Assembly (NCBI GenBank): GCA_937973685.1
Contig: CALJKJ010000030.1
Location: forward strand, 1 to 64,000
Length of the DNA: 64,000 bases
Origin: an uncultured Flavobacteriales bacterium
Lineage (GTDB): Bacteria; Bacteroidota; Bacteroidia; Flavobacteriales_D; Crocinitomicaceae
Reading direction: 5' to 3'
This document shows positions 42,668 through 52,381 of the stretch, piece after piece. The notes beneath the pieces are model-generated. The model saw only the letters and a program-made list of their open reading frames with translations. It was not told the origin of the DNA and did not search any database. Positions within the stretch are counted from its first letter, which is position 1. Each line of letters begins with the position of its first letter. The translations under genes and the position numbers were made by a program.

Positions 42668-45299
42668 ATAAATATTGAATTATCCATTTTGCACTCGAAA
42701 TCTTTGCTAGCTGATCTTTCGTTAGTTTTAATTCAAAGGCTTGATTTTCGCCTGCGAAAAAGTGAAGAATAACTCCATCAACCGCCCAAGAGAAATGACG
42801 AGCTCCTTCAAATAAATAAGTTGGTTCGTTGCAATTGATTTTTAACGAGGGTTGTTGTTCTATGGCTGATAATATTGCTGTTTGATAATCTTGATTTTTC
42901 GGTTGAAACAAGTCTTGAAAGTTGACTTTTCGCCATTCATCTTTTACCAATAACCAATTGGTCGTTTCGAAAAAGAATTCTGTAATAGGTGTTTCGTGAT
43001 GGAACTTAATATCGTCCGTGTCAATGCGTGAACTTCTTGGTTGATCAATAATTAAACTTAATCGATTGCTCCCAACAGGTGTAGCTTTGAAGAAATACAT
43101 CCCATTATTTCCAGCACCTCTTATTCCATTGGTTACAAACTGATTGTTTTGCATCCTGTTTTTTTGGTAAAACGGATATACTTCCGAATAAATCAAATCG
43201 GACTGACTGCTCGATAAAAACGTTTTTTCATTAGGTAGTGTCACGAAAAGATGATACATGTTGTACGACAAGGGATTTGTCCAAAAGCCAGTTAAAAGTT
43301 CTTTTTCGGTCGTTTTAACAGGATTCAACTGCTGATCATAAATCGTTGACACACCATTTTTTTTCAAGGAAAAATAAAAGGTATTGGTACTGGGCATAAA
43401 CACGAGCGGTGTAAAGCTATTGTAGGTTGTGTCTAATGTGCGTTTTGATAAGGTATTGATAACCGTTACATGATTCCCTGGGGTAATGCCGACAAAATTG
43501 TTTTTTGTCACCAAAAATAAATCAGAATAAATTGGGGGAGCCAACCAATTCAATTGTTCGTCCAACAATCCTTTTTTGTAATTGCTTTCCACAATCATCG
43601 TGTCCCAATAATAGGATATCGCATTGAATTCTATTGGTGAACTCTCTTTTCCGACTGTGTCGTAAATTTTCCAAGTACCGTTTTGTTGTTGTCCCCAAAT
43701 TCTGTTTTTACTTGCAAATTGTTGGTTTACTTGCAGTAAATCTGGTTGAAACAACTTGCCTTTTTTTGGATGTAATAAATTCATTCCAAAGGCAGTATAA
43801 ACAATTGGAAACATGCCGTTATGTTGATCAATTCGGCTAACTTTTTCTATTCCCTGTGATTTGTTATTGATGATATAAGCATTGTAATTTCCATTAATAA
43901 TGGTAAAATCTCCAATTTCGATAGGTAAGCGCTCGGAATAGAGATCCAATTCCCACTCGTTATTAGCTACGGAATAAACAAGCGGGTAAATCTTACCATC
44001 GTGTTTGAATAAATACAAACTGTCTATTTTCCGATAAAAATGAAAGTATTCAGTTCTGAAAGAAGTCATTTTCGTCAAATCAATCAGTGTAATAGCAGGA
44101 ACTTGCGTTCCTTTGGCTGTAATACAAAAGGCTTTCGATTGATTGTTGATCATGATTTTATCGAAACCGTCTAATAACACAATTCCTCCACCATCAATAA
44201 CTCCCCATTTATCTTGTCCGAATTTGTCATCGCGATAGACATAGTAAACGTTGTATTGATCCTGTTCGTAATAATTGCTTTTTGGAATGGGAATTGCTTT
44301 TGTATAAATACTATCCGCTTGAAACAACAGTTCTCCTTTTTCCGACAACAAGTTGTATTTCATGGATGTTGCATCTTTACCAATGTATCTGCCTTTGGTA
44401 TAAGCGTTGAAATTACTATTTATGGTGTTTAATGAAAAATAAGTAGGTGGAATAATTACTTTCCAATCACCATTGATTACACCACGTAAGCTGTTTACAA
44501 AAAATTGTACTTGATGATGTCCGTGCAAACAAATCAAGGGATTTTCATAATTATACGTTTGTACATCGAGATGGAAAGATGGCGCAATCAAGGTGTTTCC
44601 GACCGAATCTAACAAACCATATTTTCCTTTTCGCGTTACGATAAATTTATTACCACAAGGCATTCCCATGTCATAGGTACTATCAGAAAGGAATGCTCCT
44701 TGGTCGTTGATTATGCGCACATTTCCTGAAACAGTGTATGTGCCGATTGTGCTACTTCCAACTAAATAAGTAGGCTTTTGATAGAAAGCTGATAAAATAC
44801 AACCATCAACAAAGGGGAAAAGAATTGTTCCGTTTTCATCTGCAAAACTACTTTGATAAGCAGTCTGGTTGTGTGAAATTTCTTTCGATTTAACCAAACA
44901 ATAGGATAAGTTTTGCATGCGTTGAATACTGGCATATTCTTGAGGAAAAACCCAAGTGCCAGCGGTATCTAGCAACCCCACTTTCCGTAGTTGATTGTTG
45001 GAGGAAAAATCTGTTTTGGTTACCAAGTATTTACCGGGAAAGAAAACACTTACATTGTCGTGAACTGGATCAAGTAATGTTTTGCCATTACGCGTCACTA
45101 TTCCCCATTTTTCAGCAAGTTGACATGCGTAATTGTTATTGTCCAGTAATAATAATTGCTGGTATTGAGCAGGAACAACCCATTGGTTATTCTTGTTTTT
45201 CAATCCATAAGCACAGGCAAGTGGATCGCGAACTATGGTTACTTGAGAAAAACTCGCATGTAGCAACATACACGAAATAAAAACGAATATTCCTTTCAT
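42666..45299 (-). CDS. WG-repeat secreted protein
   Basis: This protein of about 877 residues has a signal peptide (MKGIFVFISCMLLHASFSQ). Many beta-rich WG-type repeats follow, such as EKWGIVTRNGKTLLDPVHDN, KVGLLDTAGTWVFPQEYASI and GKYGLLDSVGNTLIAPSF. It is likely an extracytoplasmic or surface protein-binding scaffold; no enzyme motif is visible. The ATG at 45299 is preferred over 45314 because it begins the signal peptide. It is monocistronic and convergent with the adhesin operon. Confidence 0.8.
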   Translation of the reverse strand: MKGIFVFISCMLLHASFSQVTIVRDPLACAYGLKNKNNQWVVPAQYQQLLLLDNNNYACQLAEKWGIVTRNGKTLLDPVHDNVSVFFPGKYLVTKTDFSSNNQLRKVGLLDTAGTWVFPQEYASIQRMQNLSYCLVKSKEISHNQTAYQSSFADENGTILFPFVDGCILSAFYQKPTYLVGSSTIGTYTVSGNVRIINDQGAFLSDSTYDMGMPCGNKFIVTRKGKYGLLDSVGNTLIAPSFHLDVQTYNYENPLICLHGHHQVQFFVNSLRGVINGDWKVIIPPTYFSLNTINSNFNAYTKGRYIGKDATSMKYNLLSEKGELLFQADSIYTKAIPIPKSNYYEQDQYNVYYVYRDDKFGQDKWGVIDGGGIVLLDGFDKIMINNQSKAFCITAKGTQVPAITLIDLTKMTSFRTEYFHFYRKIDSLYLFKHDGKIYPLVYSVANNEWELDLYSERLPIEIGDFTIINGNYNAYIINNKSQGIEKVSRIDQHNGMFPIVYTAFGMNLLHPKKGKLFQPDLLQVNQQFASKNRIWGQQQNGTWKIYDTVGKESSPIEFNAISYYWDTMIVESNYKKGLLDEQLNWLAPPIYSDLFLVTKNNFVGITPGNHVTVINTLSKRTLDTTYNSFTPLVFMPSTNTFYFSLKKNGVSTIYDQQLNPVKTTEKELLTGFWTNPLSYNMYHLFVTLPNEKTFLSSSQSDLIYSEVYPFYQKNRMQNNQFVTNGIRGAGNNGMYFFKATPVGSNRLSLIIDQPRSSRIDTDDIKFHHETPITEFFFETTNWLLVKDEWRKVNFQDLFQPKNQDYQTAILSAIEQQPSLKINCNEPTYLFEGARHFSWAVDGVILHFFAGENQAFELKLTKDQLAKISSAKWIIQYL

Positions 45300-45386
45300 A
45301 GTACTAAAGTACAATTTTCAACAAATTTGGTTCATTTAAAGGCTTATTTTCGATGAAAAGCTGTACTTTTAATTCAAATTCATCAC

Positions 45387-46244
45387 ATGAAATTATTCCT
45401 TTTTGTTTTATCAATTTTACCGGTGGCGTTAGTTGCACAGCAACCTTCATTTCCAGATAGTAATGTGGTTTTTGTCAATTCGTTTTATCAAGAATTGCCT
45501 TTTGGTCAAATTGGCTGGCCCTACCAATTAATGGATGTAACAAATTTTTGTGTAGCTGGTAGTGATACTTTAATAGCGAATGATACGTTCAAAAAAGTGA
45601 TCAAATGTCCCGAGCAGGTATATCACGGGGCATATCGCTCAGAAAACAGAAAAGTTTATTTTGTTCCAAAAGATTCAACCAATCAGTATTTATTGTATGA
45701 TTTTTCAGTCGAAGTAGGGGATACCATTCCGCAAGTTTATTTTGAATATTTTTATGGAGGAAGTATGTTTCTAACGGATTATGTAATCGATTACATCGAT
45801 ACGATCATGATTAATGGAAATCCACACAAACGCATCAATAATAATTGGGTAGAAGGAATTGGCAACTTACAAGGGTTTTTATTAGAACCGTATTTCAATA
45901 TTTCACAATACTTAGTTGAATTAAGCTGTATGAGTATCGATAATGCATTGTATTACCCGATGCAAGGTAACGATCCATGTCCGATGGATTTAGGAGTGTC
46001 CGATGATTTATTGAGTAAACTTGTAATTTCACCAAATCCTGCTGCTGAGCGCATTGCCATTACTGGAATTGAAAGCGAATTCGATGTAATAGTCCGCAAC
46101 ATTCAAGGTGATAAGGTGTTTGCTCAACGAATGGAAAACAATGAATTGGAAATTGCACAGTTAGCAGCTGGAATGTATTTGCTTCAAATTACTACTCACA
46201 ACAAATCGAGATTAGTCACGTTTACGAAAGTAGATAAGCTTTAA
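45387..46244 (+). CDS. T9SS type A sorted secreted protein of unknown function
   Basis: This 285-residue protein has a signal peptide (MKLFLFVLSILPVALVAQ), a beta-rich middle (DTLIANDTFKKVIKCPEQVY, YDFSVEVGDTIPQVY) and a T9SS type A C-terminal domain (LVISPNPAAERIAITGIESE, NIQGDKVFAQRM). The conserved YDFSVEVGDT-type core is common among Bacteroidota secreted proteins of unknown role. Its stop codon overlaps the convergent miaE end by 4 bases. Confidence 0.78.
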   Translation: MKLFLFVLSILPVALVAQQPSFPDSNVVFVNSFYQELPFGQIGWPYQLMDVTNFCVAGSDTLIANDTFKKVIKCPEQVYHGAYRSENRKVYFVPKDSTNQYLLYDFSVEVGDTIPQVYFEYFYGGSMFLTDYVIDYIDTIMINGNPHKRINNNWVEGIGNLQGFLLEPYFNISQYLVELSCMSIDNALYYPMQGNDPCPMDLGVSDDLLSKLVISPNPAAERIAITGIESEFDVIVRNIQGDKVFAQRMENNELEIAQLAAGMYLLQITTHNKSRLVTFTKVDKL

Positions 46245-46831
46245 CCGTGAATGGTTTCTTCTTTCCCGTATTTTTCCATTAACGACGCTTCAAAATCAAG
46301 AAATGCTTGCCAGCGTTTATCGACATCGATTCCAGTTCCATATTTGCGTGCAAAATTCAAAAATGTGACATAATGGCGCGCTTCACTTTCCATTAAATTG
46401 CGGTAAAATACTTGCAAATCCTTATCGTTAATTTCTTCCGATAACAATTTGAATCGTTCGCAACTTCGCGCTTCAATCATCGCAGCAAATAATAACTGAT
46501 TAACCATGTAGGATATTTTTGGATTACCAGAGTGATTAGATTTTATAAATCCTAACAGGTCATGAACATAAGGGTCTTTACGCTCAAAACCAAGCGTATA
46601 ACCGCGTTCTAAAATTTTATCATGCACCATCCCAAAATGCTCCATTTCTTCTTGACAGATTTCAGTCATTGCTTTCACCATGTCGGGATATTGAGGATAT
46701 TGAACGATAATAGAAATCGCATTACTTGCTGCTTTTTGTTCGCAGAAAGCATGATCAGTCAATATTTCTGAAATATTTTTTTCGACGATATTTACCCAGC
46801 GAGGGTCAGTTGGCAATTTTAATCCGAGCAT
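46241..46831 (-). CDS. miaE: tRNA-(ms2io6A)-hydroxylase MiaE
   Basis: This 196-residue ferritin-like di-iron enzyme hydroxylates the isopentenyl group of ms2i6A at position 37 of tRNAs using O2. The iron ligands are visible as EICQEEMEHFGMVHD and IEARSCERFKLL, then ESEARHYVTFLN. The length and the start MLGLKLPTDPRWVNIVEKNI match the family. It is divergent from the PafA-like gene. Confidence 0.9.
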   Translation of the reverse strand: MLGLKLPTDPRWVNIVEKNISEILTDHAFCEQKAASNAISIIVQYPQYPDMVKAMTEICQEEMEHFGMVHDKILERGYTLGFERKDPYVHDLLGFIKSNHSGNPKISYMVNQLLFAAMIEARSCERFKLLSEEINDKDLQVFYRNLMESEARHYVTFLNFARKYGTGIDVDKRWQAFLDFEASLMEKYGKEETIHG

Positions 46832-46878
46832 TTTAGTAATTTTCCATACAAAGTTCGTTATTTTTTAGTTTTCGGTCG

Positions 46879-46886
46879 TAGCTTTG
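46879..46886 (+). promoter_or_regulatory. Promoter -7 element of the PafA-like gene
   Basis: TAGCTTTG matches TAnnTTTG and lies 17 bases upstream of ATG 46904. Confidence 0.5.
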
Positions 46887-46903
46887 TTCCTAAATTTTAA
46901 AGC

Positions 46904-48535
46904 ATGAAATTGAAATTACTTGTACTGCTTTCCCTTTGTTGGACAACTCAATCCGTTTTTTCACAAAAAGACGCACCAAAATTAGTTGTTGGTATTGTTG
47001 TCGATCAAATGTGTTACGATTATTTGTACCGCTTTTATCCCAATTTTGGCAATGGTGGTTTCAAACGATTAATGGACAAAGGTTCTCATTTTCGAAATGT
47101 CACGTACAACTATGTCCCAACATTTACTGGACCAGGACATGCATCTATTTACACAGGTACAACTCCGTCAAATCATGGAATTATTGGAAACGATTGGTTT
47201 CACCGACCTTATAATCGCGGCGTTAATTGTGTAGACGATACAAGTGTTACTGCCTTGGGAACCCAATCGGTTGATGGACTTTGTTCTCCTCACTTTTTAC
47301 GCGCCAACACGATAACCGATCAATTGCGGTTGACGTATCCATCGTCGAAAGTCATTGGGGTTTCCATCAAAGATCGCGGTGCAATTTTGCCTGCTGGACA
47401 TTTAGCAAACGGTGCTTATTGGTACGATTACAGTTCTGGGAAATTTATTTCAAGTTCTTTTTATTTCAAATCCCTACCAACTTGGGTGAACGATTTTTCA
47501 ACACAACACCCAATTGCTTCTTACTTAGCTAAACCCTGGAATTTATTGAAGGATTCGTCGTGTTATTATTACAGCAAGATGGATGATTCACCGTACGAAG
47601 TGTTGATTGCGGGTAAAAAGAAACCTATTTTCCCATATGCGTTATCTGAGTTGCCTTTTGACCAGCAATTGACCAATTTCACAGCTTTTCCTGAAGCGAA
47701 TACGTACTTAACTGACTTTGCTTTTGCTGCACTTACAGCAGAATCACTTGGGAAACATGCCACAACCGATTTTTTAACAATCAGTTATTCGACACCAGAT
47801 ATCGCTGGACATGCATTTGGCCCGTATTCGCTGGAAATGGAAGACATGTATTTCCGCTTGGATAATGAAATTGCACGACTTTTAACAAAGTTAGACAAAC
47901 AAGTAGGGAAAGGTAATTACATAGTGTTTTTAACAGCTGATCACGCTGTTGTTCCTGTTCCAGAATTATTGACAGACCATCAATTGCCTGGAGGATATTT
48001 GTTTTTAGCAGACAAAGAAAAGGGATTGCGTGAATTATCAATACAAACTTTTCAAGTTGATGTGATAGATCGCATTGAAAACGCAAATATTTATCTCAAA
48101 AAAGCATTTCTGAATACGCCGATGACGGTTAATTACTTGAATACGTTTAAAGCAGCTATTAGTCAATGGAGTGAATCGAAATTAGTTTTAACAAAAGATG
48201 AATTACTGCAAGCTCCGGTCAATAATTGGGCAGAAATGATGCAAGCGGGATATGATCCAGAACGAAGTGGGGATTTAATTTTCATTTTGCAACCTGGATT
48301 TTTACCCAAATCAACAGACACACCAGGAGTGCGAAAAGGGACAAGTCATGGTTCGGCATTCAACTACGATACCCATATTCCAGTTTTGTTTTATGGAAAA
48401 GATATTCCACAGCAAGAGGTGTTTACGCCTTATTCCATAACGGATATTGCTGCTACATTGGTTCATTTATTAGATGTTCAGCGTCCAAATGCAATGGTCG
48501 GTAAGCCAATGGTGGAATTATTTTTAAAACGTTGA
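46904..48535 (+). CDS. pafA: PafA-like alkaline phosphatase family protein
   Basis: This 543-residue secreted phosphatase has a signal peptide (MKLKLLVLLSLCWTTQSVFS). The zinc-site core begins VVGIVVDQM, followed by the Thr nucleophile in FTGPGHASIYTGTTPSNHGI. The metal ligands are in YSTPDIAGHAFGPYS and LTADHAVVPVPE, with the last His in GTSHGSAF. This order matches the phosphate-insensitive PafA of flavobacteria, which releases phosphate from organic esters outside the inner membrane. It is transcribed from its own promoter. Confidence 0.88.
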   Translation: MKLKLLVLLSLCWTTQSVFSQKDAPKLVVGIVVDQMCYDYLYRFYPNFGNGGFKRLMDKGSHFRNVTYNYVPTFTGPGHASIYTGTTPSNHGIIGNDWFHRPYNRGVNCVDDTSVTALGTQSVDGLCSPHFLRANTITDQLRLTYPSSKVIGVSIKDRGAILPAGHLANGAYWYDYSSGKFISSSFYFKSLPTWVNDFSTQHPIASYLAKPWNLLKDSSCYYYSKMDDSPYEVLIAGKKKPIFPYALSELPFDQQLTNFTAFPEANTYLTDFAFAALTAESLGKHATTDFLTISYSTPDIAGHAFGPYSLEMEDMYFRLDNEIARLLTKLDKQVGKGNYIVFLTADHAVVPVPELLTDHQLPGGYLFLADKEKGLRELSIQTFQVDVIDRIENANIYLKKAFLNTPMTVNYLNTFKAAISQWSESKLVLTKDELLQAPVNNWAEMMQAGYDPERSGDLIFILQPGFLPKSTDTPGVRKGTSHGSAFNYDTHIPVLFYGKDIPQQEVFTPYSITDIAATLVHLLDVQRPNAMVGKPMVELFLKR

Positions 48536-48586
48536 GCTAAAGTTTAACTAAAAACACGCTTTTTTGAAATTTTGTTCCCTCTAAAG

Positions 48587-48616
48587 TTGCACTAATAGAA
48601 AAAAAGAGTAATTTTG
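48587..48616 (+). promoter_or_regulatory. Full promoter of tRNA-Leu/trigger factor
   Basis: TTG at 48587-48589 and TAATTTTG at 48609-48616 are spaced by 19 bp, the clearest Bacteroidota promoter in the window. The predicted start lies about 75 bases before the tRNA. Confidence 0.65.
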
Positions 48617-48697
48617 TGACCCTCAAAAGATTGGTCGAACGAGACGATTTGAGAAATTGAAATAACATTATTAAGTACCTAGCGTGCTTCTTAATAT

Positions 48698-48779
48698 GCG
48701 GATGTGGTGAAATTGGTAGACACGCTAGACTTAGGATCTAGTGCCGAGAGGTGTGCGGGTTCGAGTCCCTCCATCCGCA
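48698..48779 (+). tRNA. tRNA-Leu (anticodon TAG)
   Basis: The acceptor GCGGATG pairs with CATCCGC. The D arm is GGTGAAATTGGTAGACACG. The anticodon stem CTAGA/TCTAG closes the loop CTTAGGA, with anticodon TAG (reads CUA). A long variable arm (TGCCGAGAGGTGT) is followed by the T arm GCGGGTTCGAGTCCCTC. The 3' CCA is not encoded (ACTTC follows), so it is added after transcription. It is followed by the trigger factor gene 71 bases on. Confidence 0.95.
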
Positions 48780-48850
48780 CTTCAGATGGTCTCGTTGTTT
48801 TTCAATGAAGACCATTTTTTGTTTGTACACAACTTATCAAAATAAAAGGA

Positions 48851-50203
48851 ATGAACGTAACTCGTCAAGAAGTTAATGCTGAAACAGCCATTTTAACAGT
48901 GAAAGTTTCTCCTGCAGATTACCAAGGTAAAGTAAATGCATCTTTGGAGAAATACCGTAAACAAGCTAAAGTACCTGGATTTCGTCCTGGTAAAGTTCCA
49001 ATGGGATTGATCCAAAAACAATATGGAAAAGGTGTTTTAGCCGAAGAAATCAATAAATTGGTTTCGGATGCTTTGTACCAACATGTGAGTGAAAACAAAT
49101 TGGACATTTTAGGAAATCCAATTCCACAAGAAGGTTCTGAAGTAAAAGGCGATTTTGATAATCCTGCTGATTTTGAATTTACGTATGAGATTGGTTATTC
49201 TCCAGCTATTCAATTGGAATTAGGAGCGAAATCAAAATACGATTATGTGAAAGTGAAAATTGATGACACTTTAATTGACAAACAAATTGATGATTTACGT
49301 CGTCGCTATGGAAAACTTATTTCTGCTGATGCAGTAAATGATACGGACATGGTGCTTGCTCAATTTGTTGAATTGAACGAGGATGGAACAATCAAAGAAG
49401 GCGGAATCATGCATTCTTCAACAACTTCAATGGAATTTGTAGAAGACAAAAAAGTGAAAAAATCGCTTGTAGGAAAAGTTGTTGGTGATAAAATCACTAT
49501 TTCAGCTTCATCAATTACAAGAGGTGACCGCGATAAAGCAGCAATGTTAGGTATCAAAGAAGAAGAGTTGGCAAACCATTCGGATAGTTACCAAATGACG
49601 ATTAACGATATCAAACGCATGGAGTTGGCTGAATTAAACCAAGAGTTGTTTGATAAGTTATTTGGAGAAGGAGCAATCGATTCAGAGAAAGCATTGCGTG
49701 AGCGCATTGCAGCTGATTTGGATCAAATGTTTGCAACTGATTCAGACCGTTTATTGACAAGATCTATTTACCGTGATTTAGTTGAAAAAACGCCAGTTGC
49801 ATTGCCAAATGAATTTTTGAAAAGATGGATTCAATTGTCAAATGAGAAACCTGTTACGAAAGAACAAGTTGAGGCTGACTATGAAAACTACTCGAAAGAT
49901 TTGAAATGGCAATTGATTCAAGGTCATATTTTCAAAGCAAACGATTTGAAATTAGATCAACAAGAAGCGATTGAGTTTACAAAAGGATTGATTGCGAATC
50001 AATATGCACAATATGGAATTCCGGCTCCAGAGGACAAAGAATTGATTGAACAAGCAATCAAAGCATTGTCAAATAAAGAAGAGTCAACTCGTATTTATGA
50101 TATGTTAGCTGAAAATAAATTGACACAGTTCTTTAAAAGCACGGTTAAATTGACGAACAAAGAAGTTGCTTACGACACGTTTGTTGAAATGGCATCGAAA
50201 TAA
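48851..50203 (+). CDS. tig: Trigger factor (ribosome-associated chaperone)
   Basis: This 450-residue protein has the ribosome-binding signature KVPGFRPGKVPMGLIQKQYG at about residues 37-56. A PPIase-like middle domain (about 150-240) and a helical chaperone C-terminal region follow. It binds nascent chains near the ribosome exit tunnel. It lies downstream of tRNA-Leu and may be read from the same promoter. Confidence 0.93.
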   Translation: MNVTRQEVNAETAILTVKVSPADYQGKVNASLEKYRKQAKVPGFRPGKVPMGLIQKQYGKGVLAEEINKLVSDALYQHVSENKLDILGNPIPQEGSEVKGDFDNPADFEFTYEIGYSPAIQLELGAKSKYDYVKVKIDDTLIDKQIDDLRRRYGKLISADAVNDTDMVLAQFVELNEDGTIKEGGIMHSSTTSMEFVEDKKVKKSLVGKVVGDKITISASSITRGDRDKAAMLGIKEEELANHSDSYQMTINDIKRMELAELNQELFDKLFGEGAIDSEKALRERIAADLDQMFATDSDRLLTRSIYRDLVEKTPVALPNEFLKRWIQLSNEKPVTKEQVEADYENYSKDLKWQLIQGHIFKANDLKLDQQEAIEFTKGLIANQYAQYGIPAPEDKELIEQAIKALSNKEESTRIYDMLAENKLTQFFKSTVKLTNKEVAYDTFVEMASK

Positions 50204-50225
50204 TAAAGCACTTGAAAAAGTAAAA

Positions 50226-50254
50226 AGAGCGGTTCATTTGAATCGCTCTTTTTT
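50226..50254. terminator. Terminator after trigger factor
   Basis: A 10-bp stem (AGAGCGGTTC/GAATCGCTCT, one G-T pair) has an ATTT loop and a T-run, placed between convergent genes. Confidence 0.75.
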
Positions 50255-50816
50255 ATAATATAAAAATCGTATCAATGATTGCAATTATCAAACAAGCAAA
50301 AGCTGTTATGATTGCAACAATACTAGCGAGTAACCACAAATATCCTTTGAAATAGTACAAATTGATTAATATCAACCCAATTAACAAACAAAAAATTCCA
50401 ATTAAAAAAATATACAAAGCACTTAAAAACCAATTGTCCCAATAGCTACCTCTTCCACTTCCTCTATAACGACTTTCTTTTAATAGGTGTTTTGAATCTG
50501 CAATTTTTATTGGTTGATGCTGTTTGAGTTCAGGAAAATTCAACGAGTTTGTTTTGGCATCAGGTTGTATGTAATGAACAGGTTTATTTATGGCGAATAT
50601 AGCGGAATCTTGTTCATTCATTGCGATTGCAGCAGAATTTCTAGGTGTGTTGATAGGAGTTGTATCAGCTGCTAATTCTTCAGGATTGACATTGAATTGT
50701 TTTATATTTTGTTGTTTATTGAAATGCCAATCAATGTAGTAGCCTCTTGTATGAACTCTTTTGGTTATTGTACAACCAACGAGCATTAAAAGAAGGATAC
50801 AAGTTATTTTATTCAT
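50253..50816 (-). CDS. Lipoprotein with C-terminal membrane helices, paralogue 2
   Basis: This 187-residue protein has a lipobox (LLLMLVGC) followed by TITKRVHTRGYYIDWHFNKQ, then a low-complexity polar linker. Two hydrophobic helices lie at about residues 125-185 (WFLSALYIFLIGIFCLLIGLI and WLLASIVAIITAFACLIIAI). The motif TxTKRxHxxGYYIDW is shared with the first gene of this operon (51701-52294), so the two are paralogues. A lipidated Cys followed by two membrane helices is an odd topology. Function is unknown. It is the last gene of a three-gene operon. Confidence 0.7.
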   Translation of the reverse strand: MNKITCILLLMLVGCTITKRVHTRGYYIDWHFNKQQNIKQFNVNPEELAADTTPINTPRNSAAIAMNEQDSAIFAINKPVHYIQPDAKTNSLNFPELKQHQPIKIADSKHLLKESRYRGSGRGSYWDNWFLSALYIFLIGIFCLLIGLILINLYYFKGYLWLLASIVAIITAFACLIIAIIDTIFIL

Positions 50817-50823
50817 GTTACAA

Positions 50824-51693
50824 TTAGAAATTATACCACAAACCTAAACCAAATGTCAAAGTAGAAAATGAGATGGTTGGTGTTCCGTGGTTTAATACTG
50901 GATCAATTTTGTGAGATAAATACAAACTTTTTGCAAGGTTTATTTCCAAAGAGATTGCTTTCAAATTGTCTAAGTACCAAGTGACTCCTTGTCCAAAAGA
51001 TAATTGCACACTTGATAAATTAGTAGGAATTGAAACTTCTTTCGGATAGATCCAACCTCCATTTACTTGCATTGTATCATTGACATCAAATGGAATGGAA
51101 GTCGATATGTGTTGGTATTGAAGTCCAACTGGCAAATAAAATGCATTGTTTTTATTTTCTGCTTTGTAATGATACAAATAACGCGCGCCGAATTGGATTG
51201 TTTTGAATTCGTTTGTATTGATATTCATTGAAGCTGAACCTCCCAAATAATGCTGCTGATTAAAGTACTTTCCAACTGAAATCATAAAGTTACTTGTCAA
51301 TCCCAAAAAAGCGCGTTGATTTAAAAAATAATTATCAGCTTGAAAAGATTGACTATTAAGGTTGATCATGTCAAGTGATAGCCCTGCATTAAAGCCAATT
51401 GCATTGTCTTTTCTTTCGTAGATTTTTTGTGTTTTTTTCTTTTTAATTGGAATCACTACATTTTCTTCAAAAAATTGGTATTCCTCGCGACCAAACGTAT
51501 ATTTTCGACCAAATAAATCCTTGAAAACGATAACACCACTATTCGAATCCAATGATAGAATTTCTCCTTTCATGATAACTCCCGTTTTTAAGTGAATGAT
51601 GTCATAGATGTTAAATTGACTACTATCAATTTGTGAGTGACTTCTTGTGCTGAACAACAAGAAAAATAAAATGCAAAGTGTTTGAAATTTCAT
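50824..51693 (-). CDS. Secreted beta-barrel-like protein between paralogous lipoproteins
   Basis: This 289-residue protein has a signal peptide (MKFQTLCILFFLLFSTRSHS). An N-terminal SH3-like segment reads HLKTGVIMKGEILSLDSNSG followed by VIVFKDLFGRKYTFGREEYQ. The C-terminal 190 residues have outer-membrane barrel strands (FGARYLYHYKAENKNNAFYL, ending TFGLGLWYNF). It lies 7 bases from each flanking paralogue, a tight operon. It is probably an outer-membrane component of a small envelope system. Confidence 0.65.
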   Translation of the reverse strand: MKFQTLCILFFLLFSTRSHSQIDSSQFNIYDIIHLKTGVIMKGEILSLDSNSGVIVFKDLFGRKYTFGREEYQFFEENVVIPIKKKKTQKIYERKDNAIGFNAGLSLDMINLNSQSFQADNYFLNQRAFLGLTSNFMISVGKYFNQQHYLGGSASMNINTNEFKTIQFGARYLYHYKAENKNNAFYLPVGLQYQHISTSIPFDVNDTMQVNGGWIYPKEVSIPTNLSSVQLSFGQGVTWYLDNLKAISLEINLAKSLYLSHKIDPVLNHGTPTISFSTLTFGLGLWYNF

Positions 51694-51700
51694 AATGAAG

Positions 51701-52294
51701 TTAACCGAAAAGTAAAAAAACTAAAAGTGTAAATAATAAAATCAGAAGACTAGCAATTAATGCTCCTGCTCCAATTATTACGAATAATAGTGCAAATAAA
51801 GCTAACAGATCATCTGAAACTAAAAAAATCAACAGTATACCTATTCCCAAAACGAATGCGCCAACAAGTAGTAAAATCAATCCGGTTCTTAATAACTCTA
51901 ATGTTCTTGTTCCACCAACGAATTGATTATCAGTTGTACGAAGTTGTCCTGTCATTTTTTTTATTGGTTTCACTATCTTTTTTACAAGACTAACATTCAC
52001 TGGTTTTTTTGTAATGAATGCTGTTTTTTCAACTGAATTGTTATATTGAGTTGTTAAGACACCTGAATCGGATTCAGAAAAATGCGTTTCAAATTTGGGT
52101 TGATCTGTTGTTAATTCATTTGTTGATTCAGCAATTATTGTTATATCTTCTTTAATTGGAGTGGTTTTTGTGACTTGAATAGATCGCAATGAATTCGATT
52201 TCCAATCTATATAATATCCTGGTTGATGTAATCTTTTGGTCACGGTACAACCAATAAGCACAAGTAAACTAAGAATTAAAAACAGGTATTTCAT
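51701..52294 (-). CDS. Lipoprotein with C-terminal membrane helices, paralogue 1
   Basis: This 197-residue protein has a lipobox (LLVLIGC), then TVTKRLHQPGYYIDWKSNSL, a polar linker and strongly hydrophobic C-terminal helices (GLILLLVGAFVLGIGILLIF and ALFALLFVIIGAGALIASLL). It is paralogous to 50253-50816. It is the first gene of the operon. Function is unknown. Confidence 0.7.
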   Translation of the reverse strand: MKYLFLILSLLVLIGCTVTKRLHQPGYYIDWKSNSLRSIQVTKTTPIKEDITIIAESTNELTTDQPKFETHFSESDSGVLTTQYNNSVEKTAFITKKPVNVSLVKKIVKPIKKMTGQLRTTDNQFVGGTRTLELLRTGLILLLVGAFVLGIGILLIFLVSDDLLALFALLFVIIGAGALIASLLILLFTLLVFLLFG

Positions 52295-52381
52295 CAGCTA
52301 TTTTTTTTGCAATTTACAAATTATTTTTTGTTACCTTTTAATGCTATGAAGTTATAAAAGTAACATTCAAAAGAGTTAATC

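Noticed and set aside
47569..48086. Minus-strand frames within the PafA-like gene
   Set aside because: They are shadows of a well-supported phosphatase and contain no motif of their own.
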